NCBI GenBank assembly: GCA_964035775.1 | Contig: OZ038314.1 | Coordinates: 36,058,095 to 36,122,094 of the forward strand | Reading direction: 5' to 3' | Length of the DNA: 64,000 bases | DNA from: Osedax frankpressi | Lineage: Eukaryota > Annelida > Polychaeta > Sabellida > Siboglinidae | Part shown: piece after piece, positions 36,653 through 50,937 of the stretch | Layout: each line of letters opens with the position of its first letter | Position numbering within the stretch: the first letter of the stretch is position 1 | The notes under the pieces: generated by a model | Told to the model about the DNA's origin: nothing | Database searches by the model: none | Seen by the model: only the letters and a program-made list of their open reading frames with translations | Position numbers and translations under genes: made by a program

Positions 36653-36702
<50 letters not shown>
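36563..36702. repeat. (TA)n microsatellite, long
   Basis: About 140 bp of near-pure TA with a few interruptions (acat, aagt). Confidence 0.95.
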
Positions 36703-36705
<3 letters not shown>

Positions 36706-36969
36706 CGACAGCAAGAAAAACATTATTTTCTAAATAATTGATATTTAAATTGCGACATATGAGAATAAAACAATAATATAAATAATAACAATAATAACAA
36801 TATTAGTAATATTATATTTGAATTATAAGTATAAGTATTATAATTAAGCTAATATTTAAATAAAAATTCATATTTAATTAAATTTATATTTAAGCTTTAC
36901 AAAATGAAATAACAAGGGCTAAGTAACATATTTGATATATATATAGTTATGTATATATTGTAGTAGTGA

Positions 36970-37216
36970 TATTACACACATATCCATACACACAAACACA
37001 CATTAACAAACATACGCACACAGATATACACACACATACACGCACGCGCACGGATATACATACACAAACGCAAACACGTACACATACGCACATACATACA
37101 CACACATGCACACGCATGTATACATAAACACACATACGAACACACATATACACACATACGCGCGCACAGTGAGCATTACACACACATACATAAACGCATG
37201 CACGCACACGCACACG

Positions 37217-37262
<46 letters not shown>
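36970..37262. repeat. Degenerate (CA/TACA)n followed by (TA)n
   Basis: C/A-rich plus strand (acacacat, catacac and acgcac variants), ending in a (TA)n run at 37219-37262. Overlapping low-complexity frames on both strands are not taken as genes. Confidence 0.9.
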
Positions 37263-37268
<6 letters not shown>

Positions 37269-38089
37269 AATATTTATATATGACGATAGAAAAATATTAA
37301 AATATAAATACATTGTATATCTATTAATACATAATAACTTTACATGTGTTTATGAATAAATGTAGAAATTATTGATATCTTCAAAAATATTATTATAATA
37401 CATTTAAAATGTAGTAAACATTTATCAATATATTAGAACAAATTATACGATTGAAATGTTCTAATTATAACTTTCATCTTCAATAATATATCCTACAAAA
37501 AACTTGCAGTTAATTCCATTATTTTAGCATTGCATAATTTTAAAATATTTTTTTTTATATTTCCAGACAAATCAATGGATTTTAAAATCTATACATCTCA
37601 GTATTTAATAGAAGTAGCGAAATAGTACTTTTTAATTAATAGTTTTAGTAATAACAATAATAATATTACTAAACAATTTATAATATGATAAATATTTTGA
37701 ATTTTTTACAAAGTTTTAAAAAGTTCACTATTAATTATTTCCTTTAACAATAAGAAATATTCCCATTAAACAACATTCCAATAATAATTACAATTCTGCA
37801 GATATGTACATTAGACCATTTCTGACGTTTTAATTTAGTTGATCACAAAATGCAAGTATACTCTCGAATCTGAATGATATTTTATGCTTGTTTCAAAAAT
37901 GCTAATTTGAAAATCCAAAAATTAATATCCGCTTAGTAAGCACTTTTTAAAAGTAGCATTTTTTAAATTTGTGCATGTTTTAAAAAATATATATATTAAT
38001 ATTGATATTTCAATTTTAGTATATTTAATTATAATTATGTCGTAATATATATTTAAATGATATGATATGAAAAATGTTATATTAATATA

Positions 38090-38186
38090 TATTAAATATC
38101 ATATATTAAATAAATATCATATATTAAATAAATATCATATATTAAATAAATATCATATATTAAATAAATATCATATATTAAATAAA
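38090..38186. repeat. 20-bp tandem repeat
   Basis: Five to six copies of tatcatatattaaataaa plus two flanking bases, head to tail. Confidence 0.9.
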
Positions 38187-39551
38187 TTAATATTTTGTAC
38201 TTCTATTAAATACTGAGATGTTATAGATTTTTAAATACATTGATTTGAATAGAAATATTGTTAAAAAATATTAAAAATGTACGCAGTGCCTAAAATAATG
38301 GCATAAACTGCATGTTTTTGTGGGATATATTATTGGAGATGAAAGTTAACATGAATTGAAAGGATCATAAATAACGTGCCTAGACATTGGCTAGATAGGC
38401 TGTGAACTGTTCTACATAGTTTACCAATAATTTTTATTTTACAATTTTCATGTCTTTGTTGTTCATTAGTAAATTGTTGATTATTAAATATAGATATTGC
38501 GTTGATAGCAATACAACCTTTACTAGGTGCCGATGTAAATAGAAAAATATGTTTTATTATATATAATAAATTTGAAATAACTAACTATACTATAGTATAT
38601 TAATAGTTAATGTGATATATTACTTAAAATTTATATTTTGAATTAAGCTATAACTATAATTTGAGAATATATGCTATAGTAAAAATAGTGTTCCAAAACT
38701 TATTTCAAAATAAAAATAAGGGGAAATATATATTTTTAGTGTATTATATTAGTTAGACTCTATATATAGAATAATTTATAAATCGTGTATGATAATATAA
38801 TTATTACATATAAAATATATAATTATTCAATATTATAATATATAATTATTAAATTATTTGAATTGTATATTAAAAGTTCACACTTTATATGAGCGCGATG
38901 TTTAAATAATTTATAAATATTAGTAAAATATATTTTAATATACATTCCAATATATCGGCATACAATAAGTACACGGTAAGTGATTTAGATATAATAACTA
39001 ATCATTTATTTGAACCTGAAATGTAAATAATAAATAAAATATTTGAATATTATATGTTTATCTTATTAGTCAATATTATCGAATTAAGTTAATTTTGGAT
39101 TTTGTTTATTGATATATGGTTGATTTTAAATATAGGTACATAAACTTTATTATAAATAATAGGTTTACTTTTTAACTAGCATGTATTTAATAAATAAATA
39201 TAACAATACTATTATTTATCATTCATTATTATTATTTTAATAAAATATACTAATAATATTATATGCACTATACCGATATATGAATATGAATTTAAAATAA
39301 AAAATACGTTACACGGATCGGATTGATATCAGCTGACAGATCTGCTAAAATTATGGCAATATACTCGGACTATGTTGGGATTGGTAATTAGTAATGATTC
39401 ATTACTCTATATATGATATAAGATAGTATGATACATTTTAATTTCCTAAACGGTTATGCATTTTCCTCATATTATTTTTATATTAAATAATTAATTTTAA
39501 AAATAATATGGAGTAATGCTTATTTGTTTACATTATTAAAATGTGTTATAC

Positions 39552-40677
39552 CATTGTCGTATGCAATATGGATTGCTATGCAATATGGATTATAGCATTG
39601 AAACTAAGGAAATTCCTATTATCGTATATTGTTAAATACTTTTAAAATAATCATAAAAGTAAAATAAATTGCTTTATATAAGTATCTTACGTGTATATAA
39701 AAAATCTCGCAATTGATTAAAGCGTAATCTTACTTAAGAAATATACAACATAATATATATTATCCATTACTCACAATAAATAAAATTCTTTTATAAGATG
39801 TTCTAGATGTCAATCAACTAAATAACCATGGCAATGAAAATAGATAAACATTATAATTTTAAAATTATAATTAATAAATTTAATTGTATAGATACTATTT
39901 AGTAAATAGTATTTACACAATTCAATTTATTATTTAATTATTAAAAAGCCATTTTCTAATAGCATTTTTGATAAATAAATTGAAGTCCCCTGTATACCTG
40001 TATATATAGATGTTTAAGATAATATAGTATATACAATAATACAAATCTATGATTATATATTATAAAATTATAATTTGCCGTAACAAAATAATAAATTCAA
40101 TATAATAATATAGATCATATATATTTATTATCAATATATTATTAAATATTCATACACATATTTTAGGATACATGTATTCAATCAATAAGTACTTTATCTT
40201 TGAGAAAGAATGTTTCATTAGAAGCTGATCTTTTATTTTTGATCAATCTTCTAATGTTAAATATTTGTTTATAAGATGTGTTATCACGAAATTTATTATT
40301 TAATAAATAAAATAATATATCATTTGCTAGAATAAAAAAACTCATTATATAAGATGTTTTTGAAAATAAATATTACTGATTTCAATGAAATTTTGAATTC
40401 GAAATTCACATGTAAAAATTTGAATTTTAATTCAAAATACTTTAGACACGCCTATAAGTAAATAAATAAATTTATCAATATAATATTTTATAAAAATATT
40501 ATAGTAAAAATGTATTTTAATACAAAATAACTATAAATGCAATTAGTATTTTTATAGTTTGTACTATATATTTTTAAATAATTGATTTGTAAATGTATAC
40601 AAAAATATCAGATTATGTCACATGTTATAATCCATATTGCATAGCAATCCATATTGCATACGACACCATTTTTATGG
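39552..40677. mobile_element. Candidate non-autonomous DNA transposon bounded by ~45-bp inverted repeats
   Basis: The left arm contains gtcgtatgcaatatggattg followed by ctatgcaatatggattata. The right arm holds the exact reverse complement of that stretch (from about 40632 to 40671). The arms face each other about 1.0 kb apart, and the similarity fades beyond about 45 bp. Each arm itself holds gcaatatggatt twice. No transposase frame is visible between the arms and I could not define a target-site duplication. It may instead be a simple inverted duplication. Confidence 0.4.
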
Positions 40678-42015
40678 TATATATGGTATATATTTAGGGT
40701 ATATATTTGGAAATATCTACGTATAATAAATAAAATCTACATTGAGATCAAAGAATATCTAAAACATTTAAATCAATAATATATTTGAAAATATATGTGA
40801 TAACAAATAAAAGCAATATCGAGATCAATTTAATATTTATAAAATTTTAATTTACCATCGTCTTGTGACAGAATGGAACCTACACATATAATAAGATATT
40901 TTAAAGTTTGGTTAACAATAAATCAATTTTGAATAATTTCAAATTAATTAATAAGAATATTTTTAATATGATTAAAATACATACGAGTAAATTATTTTAT
41001 ATAAATTAAATGTTTAACTAATAATATAACTAATCCATATATTATCACTTATACCGATTAAAATAAATTCTTATAGGGATGCCGTATATGTCAAATAGTT
41101 AATAAATAAACATGCCAATCATAGAAATATATATATTGAATTTTTAAATTATAAATAAATATATAAATATAATAAATTTGAATTTCATATAATTTAAATT
41201 TCTATTTTAAAGTGGATACATAATTTATTTATAATTTATATGCACACATTTTTATACTACTTTTTGTAGAGTTACTACCATTAAATTCTTAAATATATTC
41301 ACAGATAGTATATTGAAAATAGATGCGTGATGTGGTTCTCGGCCGACAATGCTATAGCGACTAGTCTATATAGTAGAGTTGTATATAATGGAAGTATTTA
41401 CTACTAATAAGTGTTATATATATAAAATGTCTAGTCATGGAAAGATATGTTATGCATATTATATCCTCTGTAGTTTATCATAGTGATATGGTAAATAAAT
41501 CAAGTCCGTTTTTACTTTCGGCATAAGTAAAATAAATAAAAGATAGTTCAGGACAGCCGGAGATAAACTGATATAAATACAATATGTGCTTTTTTGTTAT
41601 ATTATTAGAAAATATTTCATTTTCTAACAAATATTTGATTTATTTTAATATCATATTTAATCTCTTTTAATATCATATTGATAATTATAGTATTCTGATT
41701 ATTGAAATATATTTATAAATTTGAATTTGTTTAACCACGCCCTGATTTATATAACAGATATTGATAATACGCCCACATTTAAGAATTTGAAAATGATATT
41801 TTTTAATATCATAGAAAAAATATATCATAGCATATAATAATAGCTGCTATTATTAATAATCATTAAGTAATAAAGCTATATTATTATTTAATTCTTTTAG
41901 ATATGTTTGTAAAGATTATAGAATATGTCATGTGATTCAAACATAAATGCATTCTTTTGTATTGAATTTTCATCTTTCAGTTTAATTTTTTATTTACACT
42001 CAAATTCTCATCATT

Positions 42016-42071
42016 ATGTTTCCTCCTAACAAATGTAGTAAATCTATGAAGAGTATATGCAAGCAAAAAGT
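42016..42071 (+). other. Exon-like piece upstream of the Mutator remnant
   Basis: An ATG at 42016 opens MFPPNKCSKSMKSICKQK, ending at a good donor (AAAAA|gtaagt). In phase 0 it would join the frame at 42500 (KCVAHNN). Whether it belongs to the transposon or is chance is unclear. Confidence 0.3.
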
Positions 42072-42499
42072 AAGTACGCAATTTATTAAACTATAATATA
42101 TTTAGAAAATGTATAAATATGTAATTTAATAATTTTTCTATGATTTAAAAAAATAGATTTCAACTATATGAAATTTTGTTTGGCATTCATATTTACAATA
42201 AGTGTGTTATTACATATTTGTTATAATTAATTGTAATATATGAAAAACATGCTAAATAAGTCAATAATTTATTAGTAATAAAGTCATATTATGTTCATAA
42301 AATAATTATTATTATAAAAATAAGATAATTTTGAAAGTTGTATTTATTTGTATTTTTATATTATCTAGAACTAATAAAATATATTTACTAAACATTAAAT
42401 AAATATACACTTTGAGATATTGAGCATGTAATGTCATGTTTGTTATTATAATAATAATATTGTGAATATATAATAAATATATATTTTTATATATTGCAG

Positions 42500-42881
42500 A
42501 AATGTGTTGCCCACAATAATGCTGATGACTGGAAGGAGGAACACAAAACTGAATGTTGTAAAAACTATAACGGATATTCTGGTGGCACGGAGGTAAATAC
42601 TTATATAAATATAATATGTTTGATCAAGTATAATCATTTGATATAAATAATAGGTTCATGCAGCATTAATTTGGGCACGCTCTTTAGAAGTATGGTCTCC
42701 GTTATTCTGCAATGCTTTCTGATGGTGACGGAAAAGCACATGTGAAGGTGAATAGTCATCCTTACGTGGTCAGCAAGGGAGAGCGCATCAATCATGTGCA
42801 TAAGAAGTCAAGTAAAGTGCTACATCTAGTTATGGTGATGGAAGTGCGAATTTGTAAAAACTTAAAAAAGAGATTTTAAAA
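42500..42881 (+). mobile_element. Mutator-like DNA transposon remnant (transposase fragment)
   Basis: Plus-strand pieces match my memory of the Mutator-like transposase domain common in invertebrate genomes. The first (42500-42592) reads DDWKEEHKTECCKNYNGYSG, then GTE. The second (from about 42653) reads VHAALIWARSLE. The third, in another frame, reads YGLRYSAMLSDGDGKAHVKV, then SKGERINHVHKKSSK, ending in TAA near 42880. This order (C..NY.G.SGG, A..IW.RS, LRY..MLSDGD, INHV.K) fits the family. The first and second pieces are split by about 60 bp with gtaaat and taatag borders, so this may be an intron. The second and third are out of frame, so the copy is dead. Only about 120 residues remain and no ends were recognised. 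Confidence 0.65.
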
Positions 42882-42889
42882 TAAATATA

Positions 42890-43960
42890 TAAACTTGTTT
42901 ATCATGGTCTATTAAATATCTAATTATTTCAAAAAATAATCATTACTATAAATATAGGAATTATCTAGATATTTGTGAAAAAAATTAGTAATTTTATTAT
43001 AAATCTAAAAAGTTATCACCATTCTAGTAGACATATTTTTCCCTATATATTACATGTAAATCACGCGAAGATTACGCATCCCCTTAACACAATAAAAATA
43101 TATTTAATAATTATATAAATAAATAGATATTATTTAAATGTAATGTTATTGTATTGCATTGTAATGTATTAAAATAATATTATAATTACTATTTAAGCAA
43201 TGTGCTTTGATATATTAGATTGTATATATAAACTAATATCATGTCTATAAACTTTAAATAAAGTTTTTAAAAATTAATTAAAACAGTATATGAGTATGAT
43301 ATTGTATATATTATACCATACAAATATTATACACATATATAATAAATTAATAAATAGTCTTACTAAAAATTTAAATATATTAATTTTATTGCTTCAAAAT
43401 TTTAGTCAAGACAAAGATAATAAAATATTATTGTTTATCATATTTTTGTTGTTAGGCATATGACATTGGCTAGATCCATTGGGTTTGAATTAAATACTTT
43501 CGTTTCATTGGTTATACACATTAATGCCACCTATTGAATACAAACAAATTGTTTCCCTTACAATGTTTTTAAAATTGAAAATATATTAGTAAACGAAAAC
43601 ATAATAATTTAAACCCATATATTATGAAAATATTTTACAAATTAATTAAATAATAAATATTATTTTTGACAAGCATATGTTTAAAATACATATTTGATGC
43701 ACTTATAGTTAATTTTATAAAAAAAAAGTTATACATCATTTTAAAGATAATTAATTAAATTTGTAAATTTTATTATAAAAATATTTTGTAAAAAAATTAA
43801 AAACGTAGGTTACGGGCCCTTAAGAAAAACTGTTATTATTCCTATTCATAATATAATTATGTGTACAGAATACATAATTAATTGAAAAATAATAAATAAC
43901 AATTTATTTATAGATTATAACTTTAAGATATTTCGATTGATTGATCCATGTAATTTTCTC
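42890..43960. other. AT-rich intergenic, no gene seen
   Basis: Plain AT-rich sequence with no supported feature. Confidence 0.45.
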
Positions 43961-43989
43961 TCATTCTCACTAGTTACAAATATCTGGTT

Positions 43990-44850
43990 TAATCATTGGT
44001 AATTATTAACTAGTGTATTATTTTTAAACTGTTTCCAACCCTCTTTCTGCCAAATCATTGACAGCATTAATGATAATCTTATTTCCCAATATGTTACTAA
44101 TCCATTAGCATCATTATTATTTATAAGCATTTTGATATGATTTACATTTATATTTATTAATATGTGAAATCAATTCAAAGAAATTATAGCAATAGCATGC
44201 AGATTGATTATACTGTCAGCTTTTCTAAATTTATGATTACAATCTCTAGACATATATTCCATTTTATATATTTCTTAAAGGAATTATGTTATAATTACAA
44301 ATGTCACTAAACTCGAATTAATATAATCTAAATTATTATCAATTTTTTGTATAATAGCATTTGCATAATTAGTATCACTGAATTTATTCAATTGAGATAT
44401 AAATTCAAAATCATTTAAAGTATCAATAATTGAGGATTTGCATTTTAGCCAGTATAATAAATTAAAAATGCAATACATTTCTTTATATTATTGAATGTTT
44501 CATCACTCATCGTCATCACTTCTTTTGCATCAGCAATTAATTCAATCTATATATATTTTAATATTTATAATAAATTAATTAGCTAATATGAAATATATAA
44601 TTTTAACTCGAATATAAACTTCCATAATAAACCTTAATTGAATATATAATTTAGATATCCATCTTGAATTTGACATCGATCCAGATTTTCTAACTTCTTT
44701 CGTATGGTTTCCCAAGTAGTAAGCACATAACTCAACTAATTATTGGTTATCATTTCTTTCACACATAATTTCTAGCTGTCTTTCATATTTACTTATTAAT
44801 TCCGAAATCTCTCGATTAATGTTTTGGTGAGTATAGTCCAATGGTGAAGT
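43990..44850 (-). pseudogene. Degraded unidentified protein-coding relic
   Basis: Several minus-strand frames have protein-like composition in a consistent left-to-right order: HQNINREISELISKYERQLE, then LVELCAYYLGNHTKE with SNSRWISK, then ELIADAKEVMTMSDETFNNI, a 64-residue helical stretch (44478-44284), and AVNDLAERGLETV near 44030. The YLG...RW.SK piece recalls a repeated protein of unknown class that I have seen in other invertebrate genomes. It is broken in several places. I cannot say whether it is a host gene or a mobile-element relic. Confidence 0.35.
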
Positions 44851-44879
44851 AAAGGTTTAAACATTCTAATATCTGCTAC

Positions 44880-45215
44880 ATCCCCAATCATATTAAATGT
44901 TGCCTTCAAACCGTCACCATTACCGTCACCGACTCCATCACAGTCACAGTAATCATTTTTCTCATTATCAACATCCCCTTCTCCACCATTATCACCATAA
45001 ACATATCCACTATTCTACTATAATCATGATCACCATTACTATCATATCAGCCAATGGTATATCTACATCTGCCATCATCACTACCATCTACATATTCTCC
45101 ACTAATACCAACATAATCTCCATTACCATTAACACTATCACCAGAATTATCACGATAATTAAATATATTACTACCACTAACATTATAATCGATATTACCA
45201 TCTTCGTTTGTATTT
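44880..45215. repeat. Decayed CAC/ATC triplet repeat
   Basis: The plus strand is dominated by acc, atc and cat triplets (ccattaccgtcaccgactcc and similar). The open plus frame is a His/Thr/Ile low-complexity string, so this is treated as a decayed trinucleotide array. Confidence 0.75.
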
Positions 45216-45229
45216 CTAATAACTAAATA

Positions 45230-46722
45230 ATTTAATGATATATAAATATAGTTTTAAAATGTGAATATTATATAATATCTAAATTTAAATGCTTTAAATA
45301 ATCCTATTATATTAATAATATATATCATTTAATATAATACCTGTATGGATGGTTTCAATATAATTTTTATAATAAGTTTCTTCAACATTTAATAGAATAA
45401 CATTTTATTATTATCTTTTTTTTATTTGTTATGATAGAATTATAATTATAATATATCTATGATATAATATTTATATAATACAGATATTAAGAACTTTTAA
45501 TTATAAACTAATACATTTATATTACCAATAATGTATAAGTATCAATTAATTTTAACTATGAATTTAAAATATGTTACATTTATTAAATGCCCTTAATATA
45601 TTATAATCATAATTAAAAATAATATAATAGTAATTGCATTTAAAATACATACATACTCACACATATAAATATTACAATTTAAAATTGCTACTATATATTA
45701 GTATACTTTTGGATTGACAGGAATTATAAATATTTTTATTTTTTTATAATCCTAAAATAATATATTTCAGCAAATGATATTTTTTAAATCAAAATAAAAT
45801 GGCCAAACAATACAAAATATTAATTACTTTACGATTCTCACGTTTTTTAAGTGAATTCGATAAATATGAAATATTCCAGAGTTAAAAAATGCTGGTTGAA
45901 ATGCAAATTGGAAAAAGTCACCTAAAAAGTGCTTTAGGTGGGTTTATAAAAGACTGAATTCCTAAGAAGATAATAATTCTAGACAATTATTTTTTATTGT
46001 ATTTAATTTCCAACATATATAACTATGATATTAGGAGGGTAACTAAGAATATCAGGTGTACTTTTTTTTTTGAGAAATGCCCTAATACACAATGTACAAT
46101 GCGCATTCATCCAGTCACATACCAATCAATACAGCCACGCCTCCTTCCATAAATATACAGATCTATACCCGTATTCATTCTAACCCAATCACCCTTAACT
46201 CTATACACATCCATTGGTACTTGCATCTTCATCCAATTTCACAACAATAACCATACCTAGACCAGCTTACATAATAACACCATATCCAAAAAAAAGCATA
46301 CCCCCTTATTACATTATTATAAATATAATCATATATTTATAAAATATTATGCATTAATATGAAATTATTAATATTACTATTTAAACATGGCAATGGATAG
46401 TTATTTAATTACTAGATTATATATACCCTACTAAGGAAATTGAGTCCTGGGTAATATTACTAACCTATGAGTTGTATAAGGGTGTATACAGTGGTCCGAA
46501 ATATATTTCAACGATTTGTAATATAATTATGATATTATTAGCAGTGCATAGTATTGGTAGTATTTTGCGATATGAAAGTGAGGGTGATCGCTATATCCAA
46601 GCTCTGCGAGCATTGTTCACTCGTGCATGACCAATTGTTATGAAACTTCCAAACTCTCCACAATACGAGATCCAATTGTATTGTGTCGTTAGCTGGACTA
46701 CTCGCTTGCGCTAATTGTACGA

Positions 46723-46779
<57 letters not shown>

Positions 46780-49252
46780 TATGATATACATATTTATATA
46801 TATAAAAGAAAACTCTTCATAGAAATACTATACTGATAAGATAGTCTAATATTCGATAATTTAAAAAAATAAAAGATATCGTAATAAAAAAATAAAATAT
46901 TTCCTTTAGTGCACAAAAAATAGACATACATTTATTATTAATAATATTGTTATTCTAAAAGAAAGATGTGATATTTACAATATTACTGTTGGAGTATAAT
47001 TACTAACATTTATATTACAATATGAGAATGAATTTAACAATATGTTATTGAAGATAAAATATACATCTAATTTGAAATCGTATGGCATTATTACTTAATA
47101 TAAAATATTGATACTTATTTACTTATAAGTATTACTTATACATACAATATAACATTAGTTGCTTAATTTATATTAATTATTTGATTTAAAATTTTTAAAT
47201 CTGTAAAGATATAACTCTTTATTTATTATAAATATATGTTAGTTATATATTAAATATGTATTTTATTTAGAATAATTGAATACAATTTATAATAATTACA
47301 TTATCTTGTTTCTTAGCTAATTAATTAAATTACGCATACAATTATAAATTAGTATAAAATTATTTTAATTAAATATAAAATTAACATCAGAAACTAAAAT
47401 AGTCTGCATAATTTCTTGGTTTAATTCCATTAGTAACCTAAGAAACACGTTTATGCATTTCTATACTGTTTATATTTATGCCATATTCTATTTATAGGTT
47501 CAGATGTTTTAGAAAACAGTTGTCTATATATCCGGAAGTAGTAGTTACAAATAATATATTTATTGATTAGAATGTATACGATGAGAAATATTTAGCATAT
47601 ATTTACATAAATTATATTATTCGCTGTATACAGAATTATACTTATTTATATATCAACATATCAATTAATTTAGAAGCATTCGTATACAATATATATACTA
47701 CTAAAACTATATATTATGTTATGGTGATTATCGGTTATGCATAATTTTACAAAATTTATTTTAAATATATATATATATCTATATATAAATAATATTTAAA
47801 ATGATTATAAAATGTTAACGATTCCTCTTTTTATTACCATGGCAAAAATATTTTTCAAGTTATAAATATTTTTTATATTTAATATTTATTCATTTTAAAC
47901 AATTCAAGTGTTATCAATAGGTTGTAGCCTATTAGGTTACTATCAAAAATATATGTAATATATATCACATATTAGATATATTTCTTAGTTATGTTAAAAA
48001 TGTGTATATATGTGTATTAAATACCCTAATAATAAGTGTAAAATTAATAATATTAAATAGTTAATACATTAGATATCGATCAATGTTCGTTCATAGAAAA
48101 ATATCTATACTTGTATATAATATTGTCAATATTTTATGGAGTTCTAGAAGCAATATTTTAAACAAAGATGTTTTTATAAATCACAATTCTTCATCAATAG
48201 TGATTTAATACATGGATACTCTATGGTAATATAATATATATAATTAATCTCATATAAATCATGTACGTACATGTGTATGAAATGTATATACTTCTAGTAA
48301 TATTGAATTAGAGTAATATAATCTTTCTTAATTTATAAATATAAAAATAAGTGTATAGATTTTTGAATAAATGGGAAAATATTTAACAATAATAATTTAC
48401 GAGAGAATAATGTGAGTATGTTTTCACGTATTTTAAAGATGTATTATATGTTATAATATAATAGGTATATTATAGATATATATGACATATATACAATCCT
48501 TAAGAATTAACATATAAAGGATGTATCCGTGTATATCCTATTTTACTTATAAACAATATATATAACATCTATTTTAAGATCAAATGGAATGAACTTTAAA
48601 AAAATAATTTGGAAAGAAACTAATTATTAAATAGATTATATTTACACTATATTAGTACAATTTAATAATTGAAATAACTTTATTTAATTTTCAAATTGAA
48701 AATATAAAGATTAAATTGAAATTGACATACCATAAATTATTATGTTTTTGGATTGCGACAACTGTAGAAAATAACTACAGAAATATTGATGAAGCTTCAG
48801 GAAATATATTTTTTATTATTATTTCTATATAATTAATATAATTTATATTTAGAGTAATATGTTATATATTTATATATAATATGATATCATATATAAATAT
48901 AACAAACATCACAATAATTTCATAATTAGCAAGATAAATATTATAGTATCATAATAATTATTAATTTTAAAAGTTAAATTAAAAGATTATAAATTGAATT
49001 TTAAATGGCCACATAGAATATTTTTAAACTTTTATTATTTTTACAATATTTTATAGAGCTAATAATAATTTTTTTATTAAATATATTTATATATTAATGT
49101 ATATTATATAATATTATATTTTCTCATTACCGTAAATATAATTGGTACAATGCAGATGTCGACAAATACTTCTAAAGTATACTTGTCTATAGACACCAAA
49201 TATATATTCTTTAGGGATAGAAAATACATGTATATAATATAATTTATTATAT

Positions 49253-49297
<45 letters not shown>

Positions 49298-49780
49298 TGT
49301 ATATAATATTAAATCATGCAATTTTAGTTTAACAATAATAATTAATGAATTTACTCTATAATATTTATTCTGTATCTTAATAAATTATTTATAGTGAATA
49401 TTATTTACGCTGTACATAATGTTGATATATAATTTATAAAAAACCAATACTTTATTACCAATCGTATTCACCCAATAATGTTGTATTACATCATTTTTAT
49501 AATTACTCATGAGTATGTGTTATTCATACTATTGTTTATTCACGACTTATAACAGTACGGTACTTACATCATATTATTATTTAAATCAAAATTGTACGGC
49601 TTAACATTTATAAAGATTAAGTGAGCTGAAAGAATTAAGTGAATTGGACTGAAGAGTAAATATACATGTTTTCATAATTTATTCATAATTTGATATGATA
49701 AAAGACATCACATTTTATAGAAGTTGATTCATTCAGTCTTTCAATCAAATTATACAGATAGAAGCGTTATCAGCTATAGT
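45230..49780. other. AT-rich intergenic with repeats
   Basis: Contains the second dispersed repeat copy, (TA)n runs at 46724-46775 and 49256-49293, and otherwise plain AT-rich DNA. No exon supported. Confidence 0.45.
46400..46690 (+). repeat. Dispersed repeat, copy 2
   Basis: Counterpart of 28560-28950 in the same orientation: taccctactaagga, actaacctatgag, gtgtatacagtggtccg, actcgtgcatgacc and tatgaaacttccaaactc. Its C-rich, G-poor leader lies at about 46080-46290. Many differences suggest an old duplication. Confidence 0.55.
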
Positions 49781-49791
49781 TAAAATTACAG

Positions 49792-49864
49792 ATGTTTATT
49801 ATTCAGGTAATGATGTTATTTCATAAATTATTAAATATTAAATATATATATATATATGTATATA

Positions 49865-49903
<39 letters not shown>

Positions 49904-50511
49904 GTGGGTATACTCATGCAATTAAATATAGCATGTCATGACATTATAATTATAAACTAGTTGGACATCTTAATTTGCATTTGTGTACATAACTATTTTC
50001 TTTAAATAGTTTCTAAATTATATTTATATATCCTATAGGTATATATTTCTAATGATAATATATTATTATTCTATATAAAATCAGAACATTAAATATGAAA
50101 TATATTAATGAAATTGTATTAGTTGAAATATGATTCAATCTTAGTGAGATTTATACTTAATTTATGTGTTGTTAAATTATCAACACAATAAATTAATAGT
50201 TTAGTTAGGATTTATTGATATCAATATTGTAAATTAATTATATAACAATATAAAATATCATCCTCCATAGGTATCAGTAGTGTTTCTCCTAATTGTGGGA
50301 TCTTTGGTAGAACCCATGAATATCGATTTCAAGTTTTGCCAAGACTCATGTCAAATTGACTATACTAAATGTATATCGGTAAAGTGCCCAAGTGGTTAGT
50401 AAATATCCCTCTATAATTTGCAAGTTAGTATATGTTTATAAATCATATGATTTTAATTAATATATTTAATATAAATATACATACATACAATAGACAGGCG
50501 ATATTAAATAG

Positions 50512-50571
<60 letters not shown>

Positions 50572-50893
50572 CTTATACTGAACCATTATGTAATAGTATT
50601 TCAATTTGAATTTAATCGTAATATTTATCTTTTAAATTTAAAAGTTAAATCAAGGTATTTCAATCATTAGTGTACTTGCATCGTGTAATTTATGAATATT
50701 CTATAGAATAATTAATTTTATTTTTAAATTAATTTTTTTGAAGTTCAGCTTATATTTATTTTATCTTAAAATAAATCTTATTTATAGATATAGTTCAAAT
50801 AATCAATACACTATATTATTCTATTTATATGTTTAAAAAAATATGTTATAAATGAAATTCAATATGAATTGTTATACTATATATATCACACAC

Positions 50894-50937
<44 letters not shown>

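Larger units (their letters stand above)
37263..41990. other. AT-rich intergenic with small repeats
   Basis: Holds the 20-bp tandem repeat at about 38090 and an inverted-repeat pair (39552-39600 and 40626-40677). A few GC-richer islets (about 38380, 39310-39380, 41320-41400) hold no exon I can support on either strand. Confidence 0.45.

Noticed and set aside
42016-42592. MYND zinc finger or a further Cys-rich secreted gene
   Set aside because: The DDWKEEHKTECC stretch looked like a MYND C-terminal half, but the following SGGTE, IWARS and LRYSAMLSDGD blocks fit a Mutator-like transposase much better.
44897-45226. 109-residue His/Thr/Ile-rich plus frame
   Set aside because: The composition is that of a decayed cac/atc triplet repeat, with no splice sites or domain.
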